From Daphnia carinata (taxonomy: Eukaryota; Arthropoda; Branchiopoda; Diplostraca; Daphniidae), in contig NC_081332.1 of NCBI RefSeq assembly GCF_022539665.2, positions 2,191,773-2,255,772 of the forward strand: a stretch of 64,000 bases of DNA, in the 5' to 3' direction. Positions 37,860 through 52,433 of the stretch are shown one piece after another. The translations under genes were made by a program, and so were the position numbers. The notes beneath the pieces are model-generated. The model was given only the letters and a program-made list of their open reading frames with translations, was not told the origin of the DNA and did no database searches. Within the stretch, counting starts at the first letter, position 1. Every line of letters starts with the position of its first letter.

Positions 37860-40664
37860 CGAGCACGAACAACACGAAAGGCATCAAAAAACGCGCTGTG
37901 CCTATTTTGCATGCGATCGAATAAAAAGAAAGATGATAGTTTTCTCGCATCTCAAACGTACAGCAATCCGATTTGACACGAGTCAAAGAAGGTCAGAAGA
38001 CGAAGGCACACTGTTAAGCGCGCACAGCGCAAATCATGTTGTTTAAATTGCGAGATGCGCATTACGTATCAATAAAAGTCGGACAACAAAAACGCGGGAG
38101 GGGACGGTGAGGCGGGCAATCGAATCACGACAGCGACACGCACGCTAGCAGACAGATGACGCATTTGCTTTGCATTATACAATAGCCGAATGTGACGTAC
38201 TGCCGGCCAATCGTGGAGCAAAGATGCGCTCGCAAGTGCTAAAGTGCTGCTGCAAGGACCATCACATATTTAAAAGTGCCAGTTGCAAACGCCTAGTCGA
38301 AGAGTCTCTCTGAAATCACGAGAACGATCCAGCCCTCGATGATTTTTTATCCCTTTTAAAAAAAAAAAAAGATCTTTTTCAATTGTTAATTTGAAAGCAT
38401 TGGTGGGCAAGAGGAGGGACGGGGAGAGGGGGGGAGTTTATTTACCTACTTCCCGACTGACATCCTAAAACGCGCAATCACGTTACGGGAACACGTTCTC
38501 TAGACAACCGACAAAGAGCTTCGGGGAAGGGAGTCGTATTGCAATTTGCCTTCGTAATGGCGACACACAACATTAAGCGCAATTAAACAATCGACGTACA
38601 ACGAAACGAGGTATAAGTGGACAAAAACAAATGAATCAACACATTGAACTTTTAAGACTGGCAAGGAAAAAAAAAATGGATTGTTGCTCGTAAAAAAAAA
38701 AAAAAAAAAAAAAAAAATGAAAACGAGTGGTTATGTTGCGCATAACCCATCGGAGTAAAGTGGCAATAACGATCGCTACGGCCCATTAACGTCTCCGCAA
38801 AACCCAAAAAAAAAAAAAAAAAAAAAAACGTCTAATGACATCTAGTATGTCTATCTACTCTGACATTCTTGATGAAGTCAAAGTCTTTTATTCTTTTTTT
38901 TTTTTCTAAAGCCAGCGAATGTTTTGGAGGGTGCAGGTATGCGTCCAAACGTAAACCGGCCATCGATCATTTTGCCTAGATATGCAAGAATGTGTTTCAC
39001 TTGCAATCGTTGCAACGTTCGCCATTCCGGTTCTACACCGACGCCATACATCAATGACATTGATATTCCAGATTTGAAAAAAAAAAAAAAATTAGATAAA
39101 TAGAAAACTGGCGCCAAAGTTAAAGACAGGTGACAAATAAATATCCCCCCCCCCCCCAAAAAAAAAAAAGAATATGTTTGACGTATGGAATTATTGAACC
39201 AAAAAGGAATCAATGTCTTTTGCTTTTTTCTCGTATCATCATTCAAATTGTACCATACGCAACGAACTTCCTCCTGAAGAAGTTGGCCATTTCATAACAA
39301 AAAATCAAAAAAAAAAAATGCTCAATATTTCTTTTAAAAAAAGAAAAAAAAAAAACAAAATCTGGAACGTATCATTCAACACGGGGTTTCGTGTTGCATC
39401 AATACGACTGAAAGCAACAAATCTATGCTTCAACATAGATCCCCCCCTCTCCCTTTTTTTTTTTTTTAATACATACACAGACACACACACACATATATAT
39501 ATATATATGGATATCCGGCAAATGAGTTGTCAAGCAAAACGATCGATACGTTTCTTCTTTTTTTTTTTGGGTTCGGCCCACGAAGAAAAACTAGAAAAGA
39601 GATTGGAGAGAAAAGAGAAAAGGCCACGTCGATTGCAAAGGATCTGATTTTTTTTTTTTTTTTCACGTAGGCGGACTATGTAGGTAACGCTATACATCTG
39701 CAGATGGGAAGTTGTCTACTTCAAAATAAAAACAAAATCATCTCGCTGCATTTTTTTTTTTTTTTTTTTTTTGTGATTGACACACGAAACTCCCGGATGA
39801 ACGAAACCCGTGGCAACACCCGGAAGGTCAAACCAACAACAAAAAAAAAAAAAAAAAAAAAATAATCAAAAGGCTTACCAAAATAATAAAGAACGTCGGC
39901 ATTTTTTTTATCGAGCGTGGCCTTTCGTTATCGACGTGATGCCATCATCATCACGTCGAAACCTTCTCCCCCCCCCCCCCTGTCAGTTGAGGAATTGTTG
40001 ATTGAAAATAATATCAATGATCACTATTATAGAGCAGCACATCAAGTGTGTGAACGCCCTCTTGACTCTTGTCTCTTCGGGGCGTCGATAGAAATTGAAT
40101 TTCTTTTTGATTTTTTTTTTTTTTTTTTTTGTGAGAGAGAGAGAGAGAGAGAGAAAGATGAGCGCTTCATTGAACTTGTTTTCTGGTTTAAAAAAAACAA
40201 ACAAAAACAATGCACTGGTGAATGGCATTGGTCTCTCCACGGTTCGATCAGGTGTGGGGGGGGGGGGAGGGCCAAAATCGGGCGGTTTCAGGTCGGATGG
40301 AAGAAGCGCAAATAATCAAGAAGAAAAGACTCTTACCGTTATGACGCGTCTCATCAAAAAATTGCAGACGACCCCTCAATAAAAAAAAAAAATTCAAATT
40401 CACGAGAAAGATGAAAAAAAAAAATGAACGTCAGCTGATCGGTAAATGTCGAATGTGTTGTCACTGTGTCACGAAAAAAAAAAAAAAATAAACAAAAACA
40501 AGACGCACGAAAAACTTGTTGATGTCAAGACGATACGCACTCGCAAACGCTTTTGGAATAATCAAAATTTTAAACTGACGGGCAATTCAAATTGGAAAAA
40601 AAAAAAAAAAAAAATCAAATAAAAATAAATAAATAAAATACACAGTAAAAATGAAATTGCGACG

Positions 40665-40765
40665 GGAGGAATGGGACAGGGCGACCAATCTGCATGCGGT
40701 CTAGGTGCCGTCTGCGCGGCCCTGCAACCGCCGCGATTTTATACGGCGCTGCTCCTCCCGCCACT
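40665..40765 (-). promoter_or_regulatory. Candidate core promoter in a GC island
   Basis: About 100 bp of GC-rich DNA stands alone in AT-rich surroundings. On the minus strand it carries a TATA-like GTATAAAAT (40736-40744) and an ATTGG (inverted CCAAT) near 40688, with a CT repeat just upstream. It could serve an alternative start of the minus-strand kinase gene. This is pattern only; the order of the two motifs is not typical. Confidence 0.2.
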
Positions 40766-43245
40766 AACGGTCGACTACGACAAACTGACTCTCTCTCTCT
40801 CTCCTCTCTTTGTTGCCTCTAGCATCTCTCTCTCTGTCTCTCTCTTTCGTTTATCCTCCCCACCCCACCCCCATTCCCACCCTATCAAAAAGGAAAAAAG
40901 ATGACAGTCAGAGTGGGCATAGTTCCATTCTTTTTTTTTTTTTCTTATTTTGGGGACTTTACGTCTGTCTACATTTCACGAGAACTTTTTAAGAAAAGCC
41001 GATTCAACTGTCAAACGTCCAGCAACTGGACGAGAAAAAAAAAAGATACAAATTCAGTAGCTACTGGCTTTTCATCAGTCGGTCAAGGTACTTTGCCTTA
41101 AAATCAAGACATTTTCGTGAGCGACAAAAAAAAAAAAAAAAAAAAAAAAATGTATAGTGGGAAGTTTGCGATCTAATTGGGTGTACGTACTGGCGCGTAA
41201 AAACAAGCAATCAAATTCGGCATTTCTAAAATGATATGCAGAGCTGGATTTCAAAAAAAAAAAAAAAAAAAAACAAAAAAAAAACCAGTCGATATCGACC
41301 TTGCAGTTTGGAACGTAAAGTCCCAAAAAAAAAAAAAAAAAATAAATAAATAAATAAAAATGATTATCACTTCGGTTGGAATGAGTGACGTAGCCCGCCA
41401 AACGACTACGCTCACTCAAAAACGCCTTCATGCCGAATGAATCAACCAGTTTTGATGATGACTGCAGGTGTAAACGGATTTATAGCGACGCTTCAAAAAA
41501 AAAAAAAAAAAAAAAAAAAAAAACGAAGACAGTTTGGAACAGAGCGGTTGCCAAGTTTTCCTTCATTTATAGAAAACAAGAAAAATGAAACAATCAACAT
41601 TGGCAGAGTGCGGCGAAAAAAAACAAAACAAAACAAAAACATCATTGTCCGATGTTCCACAAACACGCAACGCGAGGAAGAAAAAAAAACATGAACTGGA
41701 ACGAAGCAACAAGCTGTCTCATCTCGCTTCATAATTCGCATACTTTTTTTTTTGCCCATCGTTCATTTGAAATGGAGGAAAACAAAATGGCGGTTAGTTG
41801 GTGGGAAAATAAAAAAAAAAAAGCCAATCGAACGTGTAAACGAACGTGATTATGCGCTAGTGTTGCAATGTGTGGCAATGGCACTGGACAAAGTAGAAAT
41901 ACAACCAACCTGCCCTCATCAAGTTTCCCCCCCCCCCCCTTTTTTTTTTTTTTTAATGTTTTCTCGTGAGCTTGTGGATATTAAACAGGCGATCACGTGA
42001 CGATTCGGCCTGTTTTTTGTTTTTTTTCTATGGACGGTCGATATGCCCACGTTGTGCGTGTTCCACACTCTCCCTCCACACGGGCCCGTTCGTTGTTCGT
42101 TTCTATTTCGCCAAATGCATGCAAAACTCTCTCGCACAATCCGTGCCTTTCATCCATCGATTTTTTTTTTGTTTGTTTGTCTTTTCTTCCTACACGTTTT
42201 CTAGTTTTGCTGCTCACCCCCCCCCCCCCCTCCAAAAAAAAAAAACAAACTATTGTCGCCACATTCTGCATCCAGGAAAACTAACACAACGGCAAAAAAA
42301 AAAAACGATGTGACTTATCAAAGTGAGGGCGGATGTGGAAGGGCTTTGCGCTTAGCAAAAAAAAAAAAAAAAAAGGTCAGTTCCAGCCGGATGTGTGTTC
42401 CTGGACATAAAATTTTTTTTTTTTTTTTAAGTTGCCTATCCTTTAGCCAACAAATAAAAATTGTTCACGATGTGGGGGGGGGGGGCATTTTCAATAGTTA
42501 CCTGTTGAAAATTCGCAATTTGTTGGAACGCATAACAAAAAAAAAAAAAACAATGGTAGGCGTCAAACAAAATCAAAAGCGGCCTTAAGCTATGATAATC
42601 TGTCCGACCACACACACACAAGAACAAATCATTTCTTTTTATTGCGCTCCAAGAACAATAAAAACTGAGGCCCAACCGACGGCCAGCAACTTGTTCTCCG
42701 TTTGTTTTCATCCATCGATCGCAAGAAAGAGGTCAGTCCCTTCTTTGAAAAAAAAAAAAAAAAAAAAAAAAAACTTTGGATAAAAATTCGCCGCAGCATG
42801 GCCGAACGTGGGGGGGGGGGGCCGGGGGACGTTGGGGACACAAGGGCGAACTGGATTAGCGTCCAAGTTGGCGTGACATTTCCCAAACAGCTGATTTGAT
42901 TAGAACGCGTAGAACGCGCACATCATTTTGTTTTGCCTCCTCTTCTCCCACCCCACCCACACCCGACACCCCGTCCTTTCTTTTGCTGGTCCCGAACTCC
43001 CCGACTCTTTTTCAGTGCGCATTTTTCTTTAACCTTTTGTTTTATTAATGACGTGTTTTACGGAAGACATAGTGTTATATATAAAAAAAAAAAAAAAGAA
43101 AAAAAGATGGCTAAATTTACCGGTGATGAAGGTAGAGAGAGAGAGGGGGGGGGGGGGAAGAACAAGATCTCATGCAAAGTACGATTAACACTAAAGATGT
43201 TTGCGATGCACAAGACCGGTAGGGACAAGCTATTGATCGGGGCCA

Positions 43246-43248
<3 letters not shown>

Positions 43249-43286
<38 letters not shown>
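43249..43286. repeat. C38 homopolymer
   Basis: The longest C/G run in the window. It could form i-motif (C strand) or G-quadruplex (G strand) structures. Confidence 0.9.
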
Positions 43287-43287
<1 letters not shown>

Positions 43288-45047
43288 CCCCACCCCAAAT
43301 GTATAGGCAGAAGATCGTCCGGCCCTTGTTTTTTTTGGCCATTCGATTGGCAGGAGCGCGCATCTCTCTTCCTAATGATACAACCCGACCGACACGGATC
43401 TCTCTCTCTCTCTCTCTCTATACGTTGATCTGTTTTCGCGCTAATGATGGCGGCACCAAACAATTCGTCGCCCATCACAACGGGCAAGCTACAAGCAAAA
43501 GAAAATGATAACTCAATCTAGATACAGCATTGAATTTCACAGCCTGCCCGCGCAAATGTTAAAACAAATTTTTTTTTTTTTTTGCTTTCTTTTCTTTTCC
43601 CCTCCAAAGAAAAAAAAAAAAAAAAAAAAAAAAAAGGAAAAGAATTTTTGACACTAAAAGATTTGAGCATTTAAAAGACGCCGTGATTCAAAGGGAAATG
43701 AGCAAAAACGGACATTCCGTTCGTTTTCCAATTTAAAATACCTAAAGAAATGAAAAGGGGAGGGGGCGGGGGTTTATATGAAATTCTACAGATCTACGCA
43801 ACGTTTCGAATGGACATGAGAAAGGGGGATCTGATTGATATATATATATATATATATTTTTTTTTTTGCTTTTGAAAGCGAACTTACGGCATGATGGCTG
43901 GACAAGGCAAAAAAAAAAGTTTCTCTGATCGACAGTTGGCGACGTACTGGCACTCGGCTGGCCCACGCAACACGCTGTCGACCCGCCAAACTGCAACGCT
44001 GAAGCCATCAAACAGTATCCCCATCCTCAAACTAGCTGTCCCGTTGTTTTGCCTAATAGGATTGCAAATTCCTCATTAGACAACGCTCTCCCCCCCCCCC
44101 CCCCTCCTCTTCTCTTAGGCGCTTGGCCGGCATCGCGGTACAGACGAACGGCTGACAAGAAGCAGAAAGGAGGGATCGATTTGAACGATGTTCGATGCTC
44201 ACCATCACGTGCACGTCAATCTTTGCTGTGCTGATAATAACACATGCGAAAGGGGGATGTTTGACAACTGATTCCTGTGTGCCGTTAGAGGCTTGCCTCT
44301 GTCCAACTCATTTGTGAAAATTCATGAATACGTGAAAGGAGCCCTCGCGAGCGCGCTTGGACGTTCCTAGTAGGCGTTCACATCGTTCGAGATGACCATC
44401 TTCGGAAATCCAAAAACAAAATAAAACAAAACATTGATCACGGGATTTAAACTACGTATGCTGTTATTACGATGAAGTGATTTAGAAAAAAAAAAAGAAA
44501 CAGGAACTTGTTACGAGCTGGGGGGATGGGCCAGCGCGCCATGACGCCATTTGATTTTCACCGCATTGAATCATCAATCAAATTGTATGATTTCTTGATG
44601 TATGGGCCGCTCTTTCGGACGTGCGGTTATTACACGGATCGCTCAATACAACAACAATGTACGACAAGGTTAACCTCCACCCCCCCCCCCCACCCCCACC
44701 TCCAAAACAAAAGGGGAAAAAAAAGTAAAAAATAGGCGATAATTTTGCTCACGAATAAGCAATTCGTTACTTCAAGTAAAACTCGAACCAGAAAAGGTTA
44801 CAGTCAGTTTAAAGGGGAAACCTTTTGAAAATAAAATTTAAAAAAAAAAAAAAAAGTTTCTTTTTTTTTTTTCTCGTTGTACTTTTCTACCTTATAATTG
44901 AATTGATAGGAGCTGATACGCGGAAACCTACAAGCGAAAGTATTTTTTTTTTTTCCTATGGCTCCGCCCTCCACTAGTTTTCCGCTTCCTCATTTGAAAA
45001 CCCTACAGCTGCAAAAAAAAAAAAAAAAATAATAATCCAACGGCATA

Positions 45048-45067
45048 GGGGGGGGGGGGGGGGGGGG
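45048..45067. repeat. G20 homopolymer
   Basis: Uninterrupted G run. A17-A18 runs flank it within 40 bp on both sides. Confidence 0.9.
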
Positions 45068-45944
45068 AAGGGCTCTCGTTTCCAAAAAAAAAAAAAAAAA
45101 AAGACGAACGCAACGCGCGCACATCGAATGGCTTTCTAATTGAACAAGCAAAACAAATAGTTTACGTAGACCGACGTTGTGCCTAACGAGCGTGGCTATT
45201 TTTCACAGCTGATTTATAGATCGATCAGACAGCGCCATTCGCACGATTCCCGCATCGACGTAATCAGTTCGAATTGTGTAATAAAAGCTTACTGGTCGCA
45301 ACGAGACCAATCACATTTTTCGCTACACAACACGCGCACGCGCAAGTGAATTGAAGTGAACACTCGCAGACATTCTCTCATTTTGCAAGAAAATTAAGAC
45401 GAAGAAGAAAAAAAAAAAAAAAAGGGGAGGAACGTCTTTCAAGAGGCGATCGATAATAATAGATGAACACATAGTTCCGAACCAACAAAGTATACAAATT
45501 GTCATCAAGGGAATAAAGAAAGAAACAACTGCAGAAAAAAAAAAAAAATCGATAATAAAAAAAAAGAAAAAAAGGGACACACAGTGTGTGGCGACTAGCA
45601 ATTTTCGGTGGTGCTAAAAACCGTAGCAATCTCTTGACTAGATGGATAATTACGAGCCTTGGAAATTGCGGCAGCCCCTCCCCATCCCATTAGCATTATC
45701 TGCCAAACAATAGAATGTTTCATTCCCCCCCCCCCCCCCCAACAAGAAACACACAGAATTAATGAAGGGAAACAACAAAACAAAACAAAAAAAAATGACG
45801 TGATAAAAAGACAAGCGAAACGACGTCACAGAAAATAAAAAAAAATAAAAATAAAAATCAAACATAAATAAAAAAAAAATAAATAAATAATTGAAAACTA
45901 ATGCCTGCAGTTGAATTAGTTGTGTATCCCAATGGCTAAAAAGA

Positions 45945-45975
<31 letters not shown>

Positions 45976-46338
45976 CAAGAAAGAAGAAGCGGGTAAAACG
46001 AACGAGAAAGGTCGATGCATTTTTCAGTGGCCCGAGTCGCACAGCGGGACACGCTCATCGGTCGCTACTCCCGGCCTCAGCATCAAAAGCAACAGAAGCG
46101 GAAATCAAACGCTCGGCTCGCAGGATGACGCAGGTCCAAAAACCTTTTCGCTTCCTCTTATTTCTCCTTACAAAAAAAAAAAAAAAAAAAAAGAAAAAAA
46201 GAAAAGGAGGAACGAAAGGCAGTTTACCTTTTCTGTTGGTCGCTTACTCATTCATGAACCTCACAGGCTCTGAAAAAATAAACAAAATTCCGTGGGGAGA
46301 AAATCCTGTGCTAATATCCCAAGTTTATTTCTTCTTTT

Positions 46339-46342
<4 letters not shown>

Positions 46343-46382
<40 letters not shown>
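46343..46382. repeat. A40 homopolymer
   Basis: Uninterrupted A run in the gene-poor stretch. Confidence 0.9.
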
Positions 46383-46385
<3 letters not shown>

Positions 46386-47760
46386 ACATTTCACGCGGCA
46401 GGTTAACATCCCCGCTGATAAAAACTGGAGAAAATTGCGTCCTGGAAAATCAAAAAATGTTTTTTTTTTTTTTTTTTTTTTTAACTGACGGGCTGTTAAA
46501 CGCATCGAAATCCCGTTTGATTTGCAATAAGAAGACCAAGACGGGCCTTGGTATCAAGTATATGCATACAATGAGGGAAGGTATATAGACCCATACCCCC
46601 CCACACACACACACACACATACACACGCAGAGCAAAAGTTGGATCAATACAATCCGGGCTGAAAATGTTAGGGCCCAACCTAAATGTTAAAAGCTCGGAA
46701 AATTGTAACGCCTGGTGCGCGAGTACAATCATTATTTTTCACTTTCTTAACTCACGCGTTTTACACACACAGTCCCTCTTAACTTGTTGGAAATAAAAAA
46801 AAAAAATACTTTTTTTTTATTTCGCGTTTCATTTACATCGCACAAAGAAAAAAAAAGAAAAAAAAGGGACAATTGATAAGTACGTTGCAACAGCAAAGCA
46901 ACACGCGTGTTTCTCTTTTATTTCTAATTAAGCGCGTGCAACCATCTCTATAGGCCAAAAATAAAAAATAAAGAATAAATCAGAGGATGGAGATCGTATT
47001 GCACGACACAGTCATAAGAAACCCAAATCCGTTGGGCTTCGAATCGCAGTGCGGGCTGAATGGCACGCTCACCTGCAGGTCGGCAAAACGAAAGTAATAG
47101 GTCTTGGGTTTTTGCTCGATTGACGTCACAATCCAGCAATTACGAGACGTTAGGTGGATAAAAGCGAGGCAATAAAAAAAAAAAATAATAATAATAATAA
47201 ACCACCACGAGTCTTACTGCAATCAGTTAAAGCAGCCGCGTGTTTTCGCAACCTCTTTACACACACACACACACACACACACAAAAAAAAAAAAGAATAA
47301 AAAGACAAGTTGAAGGTTCAGGGGGGTTGGTAGTTTGCGATCGCATCAAAACATCAAAGTTGAATGCTGTACACAGTGGCGAAAAAAAATTTCGATGGCT
47401 ACGTATACACGTAGAGAAGACGAGGTTGTTTTTCAAAAATCGTGTTAAACACACACACACACACACACCGTGGCCGCGTGTGTTTCATTATTTAATGCTT
47501 GTTAAAGTCTCGCAGATAAACTTTCACGTGAATCGCCAGAGCGCCCCGTAACGTGAACCAGTTTGACGGATGGTTTAAAAATGGCCGACGGGGAGTTTCT
47601 GATTAAAGACGAGCGGCGGCGACCCCCCCCCCCCCCCTCCACAAACTTCGTCAAACTAAGAGCATAATGCCATCAAATTGAACGCAGTTAAACGGCGAAA
47701 TGCTGAACAATGAAAAATCATTGTACAAAATAAAATATTAAAAAAATAAAATATTTAAAA

Positions 47761-47790
<30 letters not shown>
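47761..47790. repeat. (AAT)10 microsatellite
   Basis: Ten AAT units following a degenerate AAAAAT tract. Confidence 0.9.
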
Positions 47791-47791
<1 letters not shown>

Positions 47792-48888
47792 TTGAGGTAC
47801 ATATCTACACGATACGCTATTATAACCCCAGGGCCAAGATGCAATTTGTAAACGCGTAAAAAAAAACAAAAAAAAAAAAAATAAAAACATTTCAAATGCT
47901 TCTCTTACAGGTTGCGAACAGTTTGCGCTTCATCAGAAGGAGAAAAAAGAAAATGAGGGATGGCCGCGGGTATAGCCGTGAAGTCATTACACATGGCGCT
48001 TTAAACTGCGTTGCAAAGGATGTCTCATTTTTTGTTTTGTTTTTTTCGTCTGCTGCACACGGAGCAGATTGGCCAGTGCATCAAAGGGCGAACTGCGTCA
48101 AGTACATGAACGAGAACAATGACGCAACGACCGTACCGACAAACATGTTTCACCGCGTCCATCCACAACACTCCACTCGCCGTTGAAACCAAAGTTGCAA
48201 ACCGCCAAAGTTGCGTTTTCGAAAACAAAAAAAAAAAACTGAATGGGGGAGAGGGGAGGAGTTGAAATCATTACCGCATAACATTGCATCATTGCATCAT
48301 TTTCAAAAGAGCAAAAAAAAAAACAAAAAAACAAACAAAACAAAACAAAAAGCGTCTCGGAATTTTGTGTCAAAATCGCTGCAACAACTTGTGATAACGC
48401 ATACGAACGTTCAACTGCGAAAAAGCTGAAGAGCTTCGTGAAAAAAAAAACAAAAACAAAAGAGGCTGTTGGTTGGGGTCACGCCGGCCGTCACGACCAG
48501 CAAAATTTTTTATGAATAATTCAACAGATAAATACGAAGAGAACGGGTCACTAGATCAAGACGATAATAATAATAAAAAAAAAGAGCAGACGCGTCGCAA
48601 CAGAATAAAATGAGGAATAATTGCTGTAAGAAAAGCGAATTTCGGTCGACACATTTTCTTTTTGGTGAGTCTTCAAAGAGCGGTGAGACTTAGTGCCTAG
48701 TAAAATTACGAGTGCAGCGCTTCGAGTGTACGGCACCGGCAACATGGTTTTTTTTTTTTTTTTTTTTTTAAAGAGCTTCAACACTTTTAATGAGCGGACT
48801 TTTTTTTTTTTTTGCGTTCACCCCAAGATAATGGGCACAATGAGACACACACACACACAAAGGGAATAATAGTAACAACAAATGAATA

Positions 48889-48911
48889 GAAGAAGAAGAA
48901 GAAGAAGAAGA
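48889..48911. repeat. (GAA)n microsatellite
   Basis: About seven GAA units merging into an A run. A similar GAA tract lies near 33193-33214. Confidence 0.85.
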
Positions 48912-49596
48912 AAAAAAAAGGGGAACAAAGAAAAGAAAACTTCTACTGTTCTTTTCTTTTTGATTTGGTGGCGGCGGCGGTAGTAGTAGACTTAAAAGAA
49001 AATGTGTATAACTCCTGAGCTATTAGGAAACGAGGTTTACCATCTGCACCTCAAGGGAACGAAAAAGCAGGGCACCATTTTTAGTGGGAAGACGCGTTAT
49101 GGCCCGTGAAATACCTTTGGTGGTTACGTTCTTTAAAAAAAATAAATAAATAATAAATAAAAATCGATTGGCTACTCCTAGACAGCATCCATAAAACAAG
49201 AGGGCTACATACGGCCACGAAATCTTTTAGTTTGAAAAAAAAAAAAAAAAAATTCAATCAATAGAGAATTATTTGAGGCCAATGCTCATTTTAAAAAAAT
49301 AATTATTATTTAAAAAAGAAAAGAAAAAAAAAAGAAAAGCTCCCGCAGAGGCGCGAACGCTAGACCGATCCTTTACCACCAATTACCATGACCTCAGCTG
49401 AGTGATTGCGTGCAGCAACATAGTCTGCTACAAGTTGATCGAGCTGCCCTTTCTTACTCTTTTATGGGATGGCACCATTGTGACACGGACCAAATAAAAA
49501 GCAGACTGTTCCTTACGACACACACACAAAAAAAAGCAAGTCCTAACCTCAATGGTAATCAACGAGATATGCTTTGTTTCCTTGACCAATTTACAA

Positions 49597-49600
<4 letters not shown>

Positions 49601-49631
<31 letters not shown>
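49601..49631. repeat. T31 homopolymer
   Basis: One of the few long T runs on the plus strand in the gene-poor stretch. Confidence 0.9.
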
Positions 49632-49632
<1 letters not shown>

Positions 49633-50875
49633 TTTCGTGCACTGCCGCGACATTCTACCAAGGCGAGATATATACCGTAAACACATTGCCTATTATGGAT
49701 TTAGTAACACCGTTAGCTTTCTTGAAAGGAAAAAAAAATTGTCAAAGGATACAGAGAAAAACGTCTGGTAGAAGGAAAGGTGTTAAACGCTCCAAAAATA
49801 CAAAAACGTGTTTCTTTTTCCCTGATTTCAATTCATCTTCAGCGTAATATTTCATTTTTACCATTCTTATGGATACAAAACAATGTCTGCCTTAGTTAAT
49901 AGACGTGAAACCCAGAATGAATCGGCGCCAAGACCCAAACGCCATCTAGTAGTCGCGCTAAGCACTTCACGACAAACACGAGAACGTGTTTAGCAAATTG
50001 GCCGATAGATGGCGAAAGAAAATCGCAAGGAAGCTCTACTATGTCAGCCGCACCTGCGGCAGTGATATTCACGGTCAAGATGAAACAAATCGATAATGGC
50101 AACGCTTGCCCGTTAGATCTTTCGCTGATTCCGCAAGGCGAGACAACTACATTACGCCACCAATTTGCGATACATTGTTGTGTCCGTGGGTAATGATAAT
50201 TTGGCACTTCATTGCCAACCGATAATACGGGGCGACAAAAGAAAAAGGTGGGGGGGGGGGAATTATAATAGAAGAAGATGAAGGCAAGGCGATGTAAGTT
50301 GATGAACGATGATTAGAGGCAGGTCGATGAAAGACTTCAAGCGAGCAATCAGCGGCAGAGGAGGCACTCTTCCGAGTAAACAGCCACCAAATTAGAGATT
50401 CGCATTATTACGAGGCGCCGGAACCGGGCAACAATAATTCGCTGACAAGTCCAAACAAATCACCGGCCCCCCTCAGCGCCCAGCCGAACTAGACGACCAT
50501 TGTTTTTGTTTTTGTTTTTGTTTTTGTTTTTTTTTTCACAAAGGTTACGATCGCTACGGTGCCACACTTGTTCTCCCTCCCCGATCCAATTTTCTTATTC
50601 GCGACGTGATGAGGTTCTACCAGCATAAAAATGCTGAAAAAAAAAAACAAAAAAACCAACAGATAAAAAGAGAAGAAGCCTCACACGACTGAGAAAAGAA
50701 AAAAAAAAATTTTTTTAACAAGTAAAAAGAAAAGGTGAAGATTTCCTTTCTCTTCGCCAGAGTCGGCAAAAGCAAGCGGCAATAAAAATAATAATAGGGT
50801 CTGAAAATTCCCGAGAGTCAAAGTCGCCTATAGGAGGAAGACGATCGATTCTTTTCGGTCCCAGAAGCAGAACAG

Positions 50876-50906
<31 letters not shown>

Positions 50907-51350
50907 GTGAGAAGACTCTCTCGCATCGTTTCTCCGTCTATCCAGCCCCTGACGGCCATTATTGTTGAAAAGAACTGAAGGAAGAAGGAGAACAATAAAG
51001 GAAATCCAAGCATTTCGTATTTATGGAAGAAACGCAAATGGCGCAGCCTTACGTAGAGAAAAGGGAAAAGAAAAGAAAAAAAAAAAAATATATATATATA
51101 TATATATATGCATTCAAGCATTTAAGCAAATAGAACGTTTTTGATTCTAATGGCTGATCTAATGGGAAATGGAACGAAAACAACAGCCCGGCCCTATACC
51201 ACCGTCAGATCGATTCCCGAAGATCTCGACTTACCTTCGGTCACACAGCCATATTGTTTTTCATTTCTCTCCCCCCCTCCCTCCCCCGCCTGACTAACTA
51301 TGCCATTATAATGAACTGTAACCTTACATCTAAACATTAGCTGTATGGAT

Positions 51351-51385
<35 letters not shown>

Positions 51386-52433
51386 AGAATTGGAATTCAA
51401 GCCACGCGAAAGAAAAATGCGATCATTAAAGACTCTTCTCGTTAAAAGGATATTTAAAGACCCCAAGCAGATGTAGATAGTAAACTCACTGGACACACAC
51501 ACAAGTCCCGAAATAATGAGGCTAACTTCTCTCTCTCTCTCTCTCTCGTTCGAACCAACAATGCGAATAAAAAAGAAAGAAAGAAAAAAAAAATGGAATT
51601 GAACGGCCTTGGAGGTAAATTGACGGACCGTGTAATCTCTATAGAAAAAAGAAAAGAGATTCTTCTCATCAGCTGCACGTTGAATTGGCCTAATCGAATG
51701 ATTCGCTAGCGTGGCCTCTCTCTCTCTCTCTCTGCACAGCACAGCACAGAAATCATTGGCGAGACATTGATCCATCGGCCTGGACTATTTCTAGCGACAG
51801 TGTTCACGTCAACTCAAATGCAGTGTGAACGACGTTCTAGATCGCCGGCCTGCGCACCAAGACGAAAAGAAAAAAGAAAAAAGAAAAAAAAAAAGGCGGG
51901 GATGGGAGGGCCGAGAAAGGGCAATAGCACAACGATGCTGAAGCTCGGCCGGTCGAGTTCAAGATCGATGATGATGTGGCCGTTCGTTCGTGCGTGACTC
52001 TGATTGACCAATCAGTGTCACAGCGGCGCCGACGCCCACAATAATAAAAAAAAAAAAAAAAAAGAAAAGACGATCGCAATCGTTTGCCGTAGACGTATGC
52101 GCAAAAGTTTTTTTTTATCGACATAAAACATTTTGCCACCTTTATTTATTTATTTTTTTTTCACGAACGGTGAAGTGGGGGGGTGTGGGGTGTGTGTGCG
52201 TGCGCAGCAGTTTAACGTCCCCCGAAAAAAAAAACTTGTAAATGTAATTAAGCGACAGGGATCGCGAGGTTGTAAAGCGGAGGCGAGTTCAATAACGTTT
52301 CCCCGGTGTTTGAAAGAAAGAACACGGTGCGATTCACATCCGAGTCGGTGTGTGCGTTCGAACAAAAAAAAAAAGGAGACGCAAAAAAACGTGTCGAACT
52401 CGGCGAACTTAAGAGCAGCGGGAGGAGGAGACC

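Noticed and set aside
49335-49425. tRNA-like stretch on the minus strand (agcgttcgcgcctctgcg)
   Set aside because: There is a weak B-box likeness, but no acceptor stem or anticodon arm could be drawn.
49896-50207. 103-codon minus-strand frame of fairly normal composition
   Set aside because: No splice context, promoter or family resemblance. It is within chance expectation for the window.
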